From: Trissonchulus latispiculum
Lineage: Eukaryota > Nematoda > Enoplea > Enoplida > Ironidae
Reading direction: 5' to 3'
NCBI GenBank assembly: GCA_030248195.1
Contig: JASAND010020677.1
Coordinates: forward strand, 19,240-83,239
Length of the DNA: 64,000 bases
Part shown: positions 10,730 to 20,909 of the stretch, piece after piece
Position numbering within the stretch: the stretch's first letter is position 1
Layout: each line of letters opens with the position of its first letter
Notes under the pieces: model-generated
What the model was told of the DNA's origin: nothing
The model's database searches: none
What the model saw: the letters and a program-made list of their open reading frames with translations, nothing else
Program-made: the position numbers and the translations under genes

Positions 10730-11492
10730 GGCTACCTGTACATATTTGTGTGTAAGTTGTAGTAAAAAGAAAACACTAAAAATAATGAAACTAAAAATAC
10801 CAAAAACAGCAGATTAGGCCGGACTAGTAGAGTAGGTAGGTACGTAGGTAGACTAGGTAGATAGGTATGTAGGTAGGTGTCCGGTAATGGGCCGACGCCG
10901 GGTCCCAAGAACCGGGGGAAGAACGCAGAGGGCCGGCGTGTAACAGGATCTGGGTGTGGCATCCGGGAGAACTAGGTGTTGAAACAGGGTGCACTGAAGG
11001 TGTGTGGGTAAAAACCTGGATGTAGAACAGGATGCTAGAACTAGGGGTATATACAGGGTGTTGTGAAGGTGTGTGGTCGGTGTGTGTAAAACTGGGTGTA
11101 GAGCAGGATGTTAGAACTAGGAGTATGACAGGAAGAACTGGGGGGAACAACCAGGAAGAACTGGGTGTAACTACTAGGTGAACTGGGAGTATGTATCGCG
11201 AGCGATGAAGGGACGATAGAACTGGCAGTTGGGCGGGTCAAAGGTCAATCCCTGCCAAGAGTGTGGGTCGAAACGGCCGCCATATACTACTTATGTATAT
11301 ACTTCTACATTCTTCCCCTTCATCAAAGTGTGCAGCCCTGATACCAAATTTTAGTACACCTAATATTGTCTTTTGTTTGGACTGTTTATCTTCTGCAATA
11401 TTTCGATCGTCTGCTGAAACCAGTATTTCCCTACTACTTACACAGATAATATATTAAAGCAATAGACATATACACATAACATCACAGACAGG

Positions 11493-14111
11493 CTACGTAA
11501 GCACAATGCTAAACACTGTAGACAGCAGCAACAGTGCTAACAGTAACAGCATGGTGAATTGCACCAGGATTGGAAGTGAGAGTGTGACATTGGTGGCGCC
11601 CGAGTTAGGCGGAATGGCGCCGGCCGCCGGTGGCGAATTTTTGGACTGACTTGAGGAGGCAGCTTTCTGAGTCAGTTCGGCCTGATCGTTCAGCAGATGA
11701 TCTGCCACAATGTCATGCTCTCGCCGCTTGTTTGCCTCCTCGTCTCGCTTAGTCGTATTCCCTGCGGCTAGCTGCGGCGGCAGCTGCGGCTTAAAAAGTG
11801 GCTCAGCCGCACTTGTTGTTGTTGCTGTTGTTGTTGCTGTTGTTGTTGCTGTTGTTGCTGCTGTTGTTGTTGTAATTACAGTGGAAGTTGCTACACTGAT
11901 TGTGCTGTGCTGCAGCTGGAACAGCTGTCGCAGTGGAGTGGTCATGGTGGGTGTGTGACCGAGACTGTAGCCCAGCACCTCGGAAAGTGTCGTGTCGATC
12001 AGTTTTAGGTTATTGCAGTGGTTTGAGTCGCAGGTGCAGCGAATTTTTATCGGCTCCGTCTGGTTCAGCCATTCGGCCCGGCAGCCCAGTCTGACTAGAT
12101 CGGGATCGCTGGATTTTACGCAGCCTAGAACAAAGAAGTTGTGAAATCTTTGAATACCAGCGGTTTACCTTACACAGACAATATACAGAAAATTAAAGCA
12201 AAAAGGTGAACCACATAATGCTACAAATAGGTGCGTTGACGATGACGCTTCCAGTGGCATCATGACCCCTGGCCCCTGGGGGTGACACGAATTTCATTCA
12301 TTCTTGCTTTCAATCATAGCATCTCATCCGAGTGCCATGCTACCGCTAGGAGCGTCAACACAGTTACAGGATCACTGTTTGCGCACATCGACGTAAGCCG
12401 GCGGGCCTTGATGCGTGTCGAAGTGAATTGGCGTTTGCAGTCGCATGTTTGCGAGCGTACACCTGCGAACGTGACTATGAAATTGGTTTCATGCTTTGTG
12501 CGTCAATTCAAGATTTATGAGTCTTGGCAATGTCTCGACACAAACAATGTGGAGAAAGAGAAAGCACAAAGGTGGACCTATGACGATTCTGGGGAAAATT
12601 TAATATAATTGATTTCTTATATTATCTCCATCGCCATATCCATTTTAGGTAGAAGGTTTGGTTGCGGCTACATAAGTCCAAAGGTATTTCAAATGCATTT
12701 GTGGATTACCTCTCTATCCATCACCAAACTTTCCACTTCTTACCAGCAGAAAACTCATAGTTATGCTTGTCCAGAACCGGCGGACCGTACTCCTCCGTAT
12801 CATAGTAGTCCTGCATCAGTTCTGCGGTTCGCAGCTGCAGGAAGCAGTAGGAGCCATGACAGTGACCACTGCAGACATGATTGTAGCGGCGTCCGCGCCC
12901 CGTCACCTGACACATCTGACACCGAACCAGCCTGTGTCGCGGGGTGACCACGGAGCGCTGACGCGCGTCTGCAATCTGGTTGCAGTGCGAGTCATGCAGG
13001 CAGGTGCAACGGTGAACGTAGGCCCCGAATCCGCCCTCGTACAGCATACAGTAGCTTTCCGGATGATGCAGGGCGCCTGGAATTATTTCGGCAAAAAATC
13101 GGGAACTGCCCTGACCGCAGCCTTTCATTTTTCGCTGATAATCGACATAGCAATAGTCCCCGCGGCATTCGCTGTCGCATTTTCGTTCCCAGCCTGCGGT
13201 TTCCAGCGGGTTGTAGAGTCGGCCTGTCTCACAGCATGTCAGCTCCTAAAAAACTAGAAAAAATGTACAGAAATCAACTTTCTAATTTCATCCTCCTTTC
13301 TTTGCTTTTCTAGTCTCTTCCTTTTCAGTAGTTATAAAGGTAAACAGGTAATACGGAAAAGATATTTCTTCGTACTACACTAACTCGCAAATAGCTTGCA
13401 CAGCTTAAGATACAGGTTAATACATAAAGTTACTAAGATTAATTAATTAATTAATTAGCTAATTAATCTATTTATTTATTTATTTATTTATTGTTTATTC
13501 TACAGGTTCATGCAGGTTAACTTAAGATACAGATTAATTATGTCGATAACAATGAATTCTTTATTCAATTCCTGAATCCAAGTGGACAAATAGACACTAA
13601 TTAAGACGTAGGCTTGGCTCCCAAAGGGACTTTCCTATTCTAAGTAGAGTAGAGTACAATCACAGTTAAGTCCTCAAGTCCCCAAGTCCAAGACAGTGTA
13701 ATGTTTTTAATTTATTTTTAATTTTTAATCTCATCTCACTTCTTCACCCACCTTATGTTCCGTCTGAATTTGCAGATCCTGATTGCACATCTCGCTGTCA
13801 CAATAGCAATAAGTGATACTGTAATCGACCGGGCCCACAGTATAGCACTGTTGCGCATGTCCAGGCTCGTAATTTGCGCAACCGGCCTGTACAGCCAGAT
13901 AGCCCTCCTCCATTTTGTCCAGTCTTAAAAAACATCTGGGTCCAGTGCAAACATCTGCACTTTTTGCACAATTCTGCAAACATTCCGACTCCTGAGTACA
14001 GTAACTGAAACAGGACTGGCAGTGTAGAATTTGGCCGTAGAGTGGGGAAATGTAGAAGTAGTAAAGTAGGACAGTTACTGGCAGCCAAAGCGTGTCCATG
14101 ACAACAGCCAA
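11493..14111 (-). CDS. GPI-anchored protein with three Ly6/uPAR (LU, three-finger) domains
   Basis: Three exons on the minus strand are 14111-13752, 13245-12744 and 12124-11493. They join in phases 0 and 1 with GT-AG borders to 497 residues. A signal peptide (MDTLWLPVTVLLYYFY) precedes domain 1, which opens LHCQSC and closes CYCDSEMCNQ. Domain 2 opens LTCCETG and closes CTCLHDSHCNQ. Domain 3 opens RCQMCQVTG and closes CTCDSNHCNN across the second intron. CxC...CN is the conserved end of LU domains. A Thr/Ala-rich stretch coded by a GTT-type repeat forms a mucin-like stalk, followed by a charged segment, a small-residue GPI cleavage region (PPNSGATN) and a hydrophobic tail (FTMLLLLALLLLSTVF). 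The product is expected on the outer cell surface. The ligand is unknown. The 7707-11291 transposon ends about 200 bp past the stop. Confidence 0.82.
11812..11875. repeat. Coding GTT/GCT triplet repeat in the Ly6 gene
   Basis: On the plus strand this is (GTTGTTGCT)n. Read on the coding minus strand it gives Thr/Ala runs (TTTATTTATTT) in the stalk. Its length is likely to vary between individuals. Confidence 0.8.
13435..13495. repeat. (AATT)n/(TTTA)n microsatellite in Ly6 intron
   Basis: There is a tetranucleotide run of AATTAATT followed by TTTATTTATTTA, inside the intron between the first two exons. Confidence 0.9.
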
Positions 14112-14805
14112 GAGCCAGCAACAATTAACCCATTAATTGACCTTGGTGCTAATTAACCTGAAATTATTAATAAATTGTTAATGTTAATAAATTAATTAAA
14201 AGTGTTAAAATTTTCGAACCTAATTGTTCAGTGAAGACACTAGGAATTTAATAATATATATAATATATTCCTAATTTGTTACAAATTCTGGTAGACTGCT
14301 CCGGTGCGATAAAGACACATTCTCTGTGTGCTAATTAAATAGTATATACTAAGTAGACTTCAAATAACAGGCCGTGCCGGGTTACATATATGTTTGTAAT
14401 TAAGAACGACTGCCGTTAATAAAATAATTCGATTATGCAATTATTCTTAGGAATAATTAATGCGTTAATAAAGAACAGTGTGGCGGTAATTAAGGCTAAG
14501 GTTAGTTGTTTAATTTCGCTTGACTCGATTCAAGTATATTTTCCCACTTTACCCCGTTTTTTGGTAGGTGGATTCTGACAAAGCTTCAGTTGAAAAACGC
14601 GGCTTTAGGATTAGGTTGGTTAAAGCAATCCACCCAGGCATATGTTGCCACATTTATCCTATATGTACTAATCATACTATAGGTACTCATCATAATGTTA
14701 ATCCTTATAAATCCTACCAAGGTTACAATTTCTGACGATTTTTTCCAGATTCATTATTAAATGATTTGTCACTTGCAGGTATCACGGTGTAAATACGTAT
14801 ATACC

Positions 14806-15012
14806 ATGTCCGATTACTACCCCAGCATTGGAGAAAGACTAGTTCCAAAAAAGGCAGACATTCCGAAAGGCAGCAGAAACTCACTTTTCGAAATCAACAA
14901 AAACCCGCAGCTTTTTCCAAAGTTAGCCGAAAAATATTATACTTGTGAGGGTTTAAAAGTAAATTCTCTGAAAAATAACTCGGATCGACATGTTTCAATT
15001 CAGCATGAATAA
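14806..15012 (+). CDS. Small hypothetical protein or terminal exon, unrecognised
   Basis: An ORF of 69 codons begins MSDYYPSIGERLVPKKADIP and ends just before a run of AATAAA signals (15010 onward). A plausible acceptor, CACTTGCAG, ends at 14778, and the frame is open from there, so this may be the last exon of a gene whose other exons I cannot find, or the only coding exon of a small gene. The residue composition (basic, Tyr/Pro rich, no membrane segment) looks protein-like, but I do not recognise a family. It is divergent from the Ly6 gene, with about 700 bp between the two start codons. Confidence 0.4.
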   Translation: MSDYYPSIGERLVPKKADIPKGSRNSLFEINKNPQLFPKLAEKYYTCEGLKVNSLKNNSDRHVSIQHE

Positions 15013-15719
15013 ATAAATAAATAATAAATATTAAATAAATAAATAAATATTTCAATTTATCACAAACTTAGGATTCCTAAAAGTGAATAAGTCGTTTTCA
15101 CTTTTGAGGCTAATATCCCTAATTTCAAACTATTTACAAATCATGTAGCAAGTTAAAAACTTTTCCAATTCCTAAAAAGCTAATGCCAAAGTAGATATTT
15201 TCAGCAAAGTAAACATTCGATTTTACGGGGGAAATGGCATTTCTTTTGCACAGAAACCACTGAAATGCAATAAACAGCTTTTATGCTAAAAGTATGAAAA
15301 AGCAAAATTTTTCAAAAAGACAACATTTTGTCATAACGAGGCAGCTTTCAACAACAGAGCAATCTGGTTTTCTGGTTCTAAACTCTTTAAACGATATATA
15401 TAAATATATATACCACACACATACATAATAACAAATAACATAAAAATATATAATGTATAAATATGCATATCTATGTTAATATATAACGTAGAATTAAGCT
15501 TATGCTATATACCGTGCTACAAGCTTAATAGGTTAGCCGTATGTCGCTTTATCTGACTAAAACCCAGAGCCTGCCTGATTTAGTGCACAGGATTGGTCGT
15601 TAGCAGCAAAATTGAAAATTTTTACAAATGGAAATTTCAAAAGAAATAGCGGTAAATTCTATAAATATATTCGTCAGTTTTGTAGAAAGGTAGCTAAATA
15701 TAATTTTATCCAGTTAAAC

Positions 15720-15920
15720 ATAGGTTAACACGGAGGCTATGGGGGGGGTCCAAGCCCTCCTCCCAGCCCCCCTCCCCAGCCCTGACTATAAGCCCTACCA
15801 CCGTCAGGGAAAAGGGGTAAAGGAAAAATTAGGCAAGGGGTAAGCAGAAATGGCGCAAAACTATGTTTTCTTACCGAAATTCAGAATTATTTTCGCCTTC
15901 GCAGGCGTTTTAAAATTTCT
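15720..15920. repeat. G/C-tract repeat remnant
   Basis: G tract, CCTCCTCCCAGCCCCCC and the stem CGCCTTCGCAGGCG (near 15895) sit in AAATTT-rich sequence. It resembles the G/C-tract repeats seen elsewhere in the window, but its ends are not resolved. Confidence 0.4.
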
Positions 15921-16139
15921 TAATTCTTTCCGAAAATCGATATAATTTTAATTCCTTAAAAATTGATATGTTCTGCTGCAAATTTATTAAAAATTGTGAA
16001 TTTATATTACTGTTAAAGTAAATTCATACTTATGGTACAAGATCCCCTAGACATTGTGGTTAGAGATACCAACCCTCTAAGAATTTTGTTGGGACAAGCC
16101 ACCCCCAGCCGAGTACGACCCTATATTGATAATGCACAG

Positions 16140-17900
16140 CAGTTAAATATACCGGCCCATGTCAAGATAAAAGTTAGAACCCCCAGAACCCCCACCAGAA
16201 AAAAAGGAGGTTCTCAATTTTTTTTCATGCGTTTGCATCCAGGACTTTGATTTGTACGTGACTACGTTGCGGATCCTTTCCTTCAGCAGGTACTTTAGCA
16301 GACATGATATGTTTATAATATGTATATATGTATCTCAGTCATCAAATTTGTAGCATATAACCGGGGTGTAATGGGGGGGTCCTCCTGGCTTTTCTCATAA
16401 ACTTAGACTGAAAATTCTGTGCATGAGACATCCAATATCCACAATATCGGTATCAATCGAAAGCTGACGACAAGAAAAACAAGTTCGTCCTTAATTTAAG
16501 GTGCTGGTATCGCTTTGTGTAAATTTGACCCTATAGGCTTTAATTCTTTATGAAAGTGGATGAAACTTTCCAAATATGCTATTTCGGTAATCTTTAACAT
16601 TCTGGGACCAGTCCCGCATTTTTAGGTGCAAAGATAAGAAATTTTTAGTTTTTGTCATTATTCTCTCAGCACATAGTCGAGACACCAGATTGGCTGATAT
16701 GGCTGGAAAGAGGGCACAAAAATGAACATTTTTGCTTTTACAACTTTTGAGCTATCTCCAGTGGTTAAGTCAGTATAAGCAAAAAACGATTTTTGGGGTC
16801 CAAAAATGGCCGTTTTCGAGAAAATCAGTTTTTTCAAAATTACTGCCAAATCGTATGGACAATTTTGGTTTATTTATACTCGATCGATATACAGTCTCAT
16901 TGCACATTTTATCAATGCCTATTAGCCGGAGTTTGTTGCTCTAAACTAGAGATTTGGCCGAAAAACCATTTGGGCAAAACTGCGATTATTTTGTTTTGAA
17001 CATTGATTTCTCAAAAACTACCCAATGGATTCGCGTGATTTTTGGCAGAATGAGAATTCGCACTATTGCGGAGGGACAGTTTTCTTGGTTTGAGCTAAAA
17101 CATCTCCAGTTGCGAGAAAACTCAATGCAAAGTTGCGAAATTTTGTGTCACCGCACATTTAATGGATTTTCTTTACCGTTAAGACCTGCTGAGCCAAATC
17201 CAAAAAAATGTCCCTCGGCCCACATGTCCTTTATAGGACAGCACAAGAAAAATTTTTGGCCGATTCCACAGTTTTGAGAAATCCATGTTCAAAAATTTTT
17301 GGTCTATATTCAGCCTGTCAGATGTCAGTATGTCAGAAAATTTTAGCTATTATTTCCGGACTTTTACTAGTTTCGTACTCTCACGAGAAGCTGCAGATTA
17401 TAAGCTTTAAAATGATGTATAAAGCTCTTTCTAACTCACAAAATTGTAAAAGTTATGGCGTTTCAAAAAATACGCACAAAAGCACTGCACAAAACGATAC
17501 CAGCACCTTAAGCCCAGACAACGCGCACACTTTTCGGTACACCCGGACTCCAGAACCCTCAGAACTTCCAGCAAACACTTAAAACTAGGCAGTAGAGGAT
17601 CAAATCTCCTGAAAAAAATTTCAGAACCCCCAGAACCCCAAGAACCCCCATCAAAAATTTGAAACTAAATATATGTAGTCACGGATCAAATCTCTTCGAA
17701 AAGTTAAGAAGCCCCAAGAACCTCCAGAACCCCCATCAAAAAATGAAACTAAACATAGTTATAGATCAAATCTCTACAAAAAATTAAGAACCCCCAGAAC
17801 CCCAAGAACCCCCATGAAAATAAAAGCTTCAAGAAAATCAAGTGGTAGATCAGAATGCATCAAAAAGTGACTTTTATCTTGACATGGGCCATATACCTAC
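16140..17900. repeat. Decayed repeat region with short inverted ends
   Basis: GGCCCATGTCAAGATAAAAG near 16156 recurs inverted near 17872-17891. A second short inverted pair (TTAAGGTGCTGGTATCG) lies near 16498 and 17510. The interior holds many ORF fragments of about 60-125 codons without recognisable domains. It is probably an old non-autonomous element or satellite remnant. Confidence 0.4.
17590..17830. repeat. About 75-bp tandem repeat, three imperfect copies
   Basis: The shared core is AGATCAAATCTCT...AAGAACCCCCAGAACC, with AGAACCCCC as an internal 8-9-bp sub-repeat. A single related block lies at 16180-16210. Confidence 0.65.
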
Positions 17901-18940
17901 TGTAATTGAGGTGAAAATTCTGCTTTTTGTTCTTTAATAAAGACTGTTTTGAAACCGCTTTCGTCAGCTATAAGTAGACAGGTAATAAACTAAGCACCAT
18001 ACAAGCGAATGACTCAAAGTTTGAAGTGGATCTCAAGAATCAATACTACGCAGAACGGAACGCAGCCTGCGAAGTGTCTGAAAATGAGCAAAATCGGAGA
18101 AGGTCGAAAAATACGGTCAAAAAGACCCCAAAAACCTTCGTGAACACAAGATGTGTCACAGAATTTTAGCTTTTTCGGCAAATGCAATCTGGAAATTGTT
18201 GATGCAGAAAACCCCTGAGGATAGTTTCAGAAAAATAAAAACAGGAGTGTGAGATGTGCTTCCTTTGATTCGTAATTAGGGCTCTTTTGAAAGCCAGCAG
18301 ACCTAACAATAATCCATCACAATTTAGGTTTAACCTAACTAACCTGAGAACTCACACGAATCTCCTTGCCTTGCACTGGAGCGCAAAAGAAGGACTTTTG
18401 TATCTGTAGACGCACCTTTATCCCAAGAGTGTCAACACTTCAGTATACATGTAGGTATACGTGATGTTAAAATCAATTAAGTAGAACTCAAACTGAAATA
18501 TAACATACAAATGTATGTACAAAATCTTAAAATTAAATTAAGATTTAAAGCTAAATGTGTGGGTAATTGAAAATGGTTAGTCCAGTCCAGATTTACAGTA
18601 TCGTTATTGGTTACCCAACGATTTAAAGATAGAATGAACATTTCCAGTCCTAAAGCGCAAATACTATTCGATTCAATAAAAAGCTACTTGCATACCAACA
18701 GCTTGCCTGGGAACCAGTCGTATTAAATGACTGAAACCAGAATAGGAAATTTCAGCGGCCGGCCCAGTGGTGTGGTGGCAGCATACCTGACAACGGAGCG
18801 AAAATGTAGTTGGTCAATTCTCAGCTGAGTCGAATCTTCGACATTTTCCCGGAATAAATACGGATTGGCATGCCACCTGCTGACCCATTTGTTCAGGAGT
18901 TCTCCCTTTGTGCAATTATTGTCTAATTTTAGCCATTGAA

Positions 18941-19010
18941 GTACTGTGCTCTGATGTGATGCTTCCAGGACTGCTGATCGGAAGGTCCGTGGTTCGATTC
19001 TCACCGAAAG
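18941..19010 (+). repeat. tRNA-like fragment (probable SINE head)
   Basis: GGTCCGTGGTTCGATTCTC matches a RNA polymerase III B box (GGTTCGANNCC) with T-arm-like flanks. The A-box side is degenerate. Confidence 0.4.
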
Positions 19011-19133
19011 TAAACTTTTAAATAAATGTAAACTAAGAAACTATCCTCATTAGTGCTAGGCGTCCGCTGGTATTTTTTTCGACCGTTAGTGTTTTTATTT
19101 TAAATTGGTTAGAGGAAATGGTTTGGTTCAGGC

Positions 19134-19931
19134 TAGAGATGAGATCAGGGCCGAGAAAGCCCGGGCCGCGCAGACCTGATGTCCAGTCAGGGCCGGGCCG
19201 GGCCGGGCCTGGGAAAAAATTGGTAAGGGCCGGGCCGGGCCGCGCAGTTCCCAACAGAAAAAGCCCGGCCCGGCCCTGCCAGCCCTGACGTTTTTTTACA
19301 TATTAATCTATTAATCTATTGCACATGTACAAATTCCAATTCTAATAATTGTCTTAGCCTTCCTGACTTCAAATTTCTTGCTTTTTTTGCACCAAATGAG
19401 GCTGCATGTGCCAAATATTGTTTGAGTTTGCGTACGGTTTTTCGAAATTTTAGATGATAATGAGTGCCTGTTTGTGTTTGTATGTCTGCTTTTGAGTAAC
19501 AAAAATTCAACTACTATGTAACTATTTTTAAACTCACTAAAACATTAAACCACTTCGGTTATTCGACCTCTGGCTAATTTAGTCCTCCGATTTATTATTC
19601 TCTTAACTAATTTTCTTAGGAGGGTGTTATTCTGAAATATTTGTTATGCATAATTGATCTGAGAGAACATGTACTTTGGGTCCCGAAAATAAGATGTGCG
19701 GCAGAACACATGATTGTACACGTCTCAAAACGCCATCGAAGAATTTAAAAAAACTCAGGGCTTTTCAGGGCCGGGCCGGGCCGGGCCGCGCAGACCTAAA
19801 AGGCACTCAGGGCCGGGCCGGGCCAGGGCCTGAAAGTTTTGACACAGGGCCGGGCCGGGCCGGGAAGACCTAAAATTTGAACAGGGCCGGGCCGGGCCGG
19901 GCCTGAAAATTCGGCCCTGATCTCATCTCTA
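19134..19931. mobile_element. hAT-type MITE with GGGCCGG arrays
   Basis: The termini are TAGAGATGAGATCAGGGCC and its complement, flanked by an exact 8-bp duplication GTTCAGGC (19126-19133 and 19932-19939). Eight-bp TSDs and TA(G)NG starts are hAT features. Both ends carry degenerate (GGGCCGG)n arrays in inverted orientation. The central 450 bp are AT-rich and have no transposase. Confidence 0.85.
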
Positions 19932-20638
19932 GTTCAGGCTATGGGTGGGCCAGCCATTGGCCGCACCTCCCAACACTAGTCTTGCTGGGTTAAAGTTATG
20001 TTAGCTGAGAATCTTCCAAAGGTTTCACAATCTTTCACCAAGACCTAAAAATAGAACACTCAGCCTGTGTTTGCTTTGGCAAATGTTGCCAAATGCCAAA
20101 TAGTAGTTTGTAGAGCGGCAGAAGCGCTCGTTTGCAAAAAAACTGAACAGCTCAGAAAATTTATAAGCTTTTAATCGAATGTAGGAGGCCGGAAAAAGCA
20201 GTAACGAAAAAAGACGGTTTGCGAAATGAGATAAAGTTTTGCGAAATTGAGTGGGCATCATTTTGTTGTTGCAAGTTGCAAGGGCGTTTCCTTAAAGCTT
20301 AGTCAGAAAAGTTTGCGAAATTTGCAAACTTGGTAATGCCTGCAAGCTTGGTATAATTGCGCCGAATAATTCTGTAATCATGGCAACTGTGGACAATAGC
20401 TTGAATAAACACAATGAAAATGGAATTTGAAAACACATTAAAATAAAAACACTCACGTATAAATACATTACACAAATTTATTCTATTAATTCTAAGCCTT
20501 TCTTGAAGTACGACGGAAAGCAATAATGTTTCAATGCAAAATGCTAATAGCAAGAATTAAACCGTGAAGAAGAGACGTGATGAAACGTTTAAACATGGAA
20601 AACGAAACCGAAATGAAAAAGAAAATGAAAAATATGAC

Positions 20639-20702
20639 TGGTGGAGTAACTGTATCCCAGTCTACTCAGCAGATCCGGAGGTCCGTGGTTCGACTCACAG
20701 CT
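20639..20702 (+). repeat. tRNA-like fragment (probable SINE head)
   Basis: GGTGGAGTAACTGTATCCC serves as a weak A box. GGTCCGTGGTTCGACTCAC is a B box almost identical to the one near 18990, so the two are probably one SINE family. Confidence 0.45.
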
Positions 20703-20836
20703 TGTGGGAGTCCTGATTTACTGGATTTGGTTTTTCAGAAGCTGGGTCCATAGTACCTCAAGTCCAACTCGCAAAAAACAATTGCAAGAGAAGCAGGCAT
20801 ATGAGAGATTGACAAACTTGGTATGGAAGTTCAGTT

Positions 20837-20902
20837 GATGGCTCGGTGGTGGCAAAACGTCTGACCGGCAAGCGGAAGGGCCAGGGTTCGAACCAACGCT
20901 TA
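20837..20902 (+). repeat. tRNA-like fragment (probable SINE head)
   Basis: GGCTCGGTGGTGGCAAAACG (A box) and CCAGGGTTCGAACCAACG (B box) are spaced as in a tRNA gene. No full cloverleaf can be drawn. Confidence 0.5.
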
Positions 20903-20909
20903 TCAATCT

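Larger units (their letters stand above)
7707..11291. mobile_element. 3.6-kb foldback element with 6-bp target duplication (Polinton/Maverick-like derivative?)
   Basis: The left arm (7707 to about 9157) and right arm (about 9891-11291) are inverted copies of roughly 1.4 kb. The termini read AGTAGTATATGGCGGCCG and its complement. TATGTA flanks both sides (7701-7706 and 11292-11297), a 6-bp target duplication. Long inverted termini, a 6-bp TSD and an AG start are known for Polinton/Maverick elements, but no polymerase, integrase, ATPase or capsid gene is present, so this assignment is inference. Each arm carries, from the outside in: degenerate CCCAGTTCT repeats, a (TACC)n-like tract, and two coding remnants. 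Between the arms lies an extra partial copy of both inner ends (9158-9890). Confidence 0.75.

Noticed and set aside
12282..12608. 108-codon plus-strand ORF within the Ly6 gene
   Set aside because: It lies in the Ly6 intron opposite the coding strand, with no motif.
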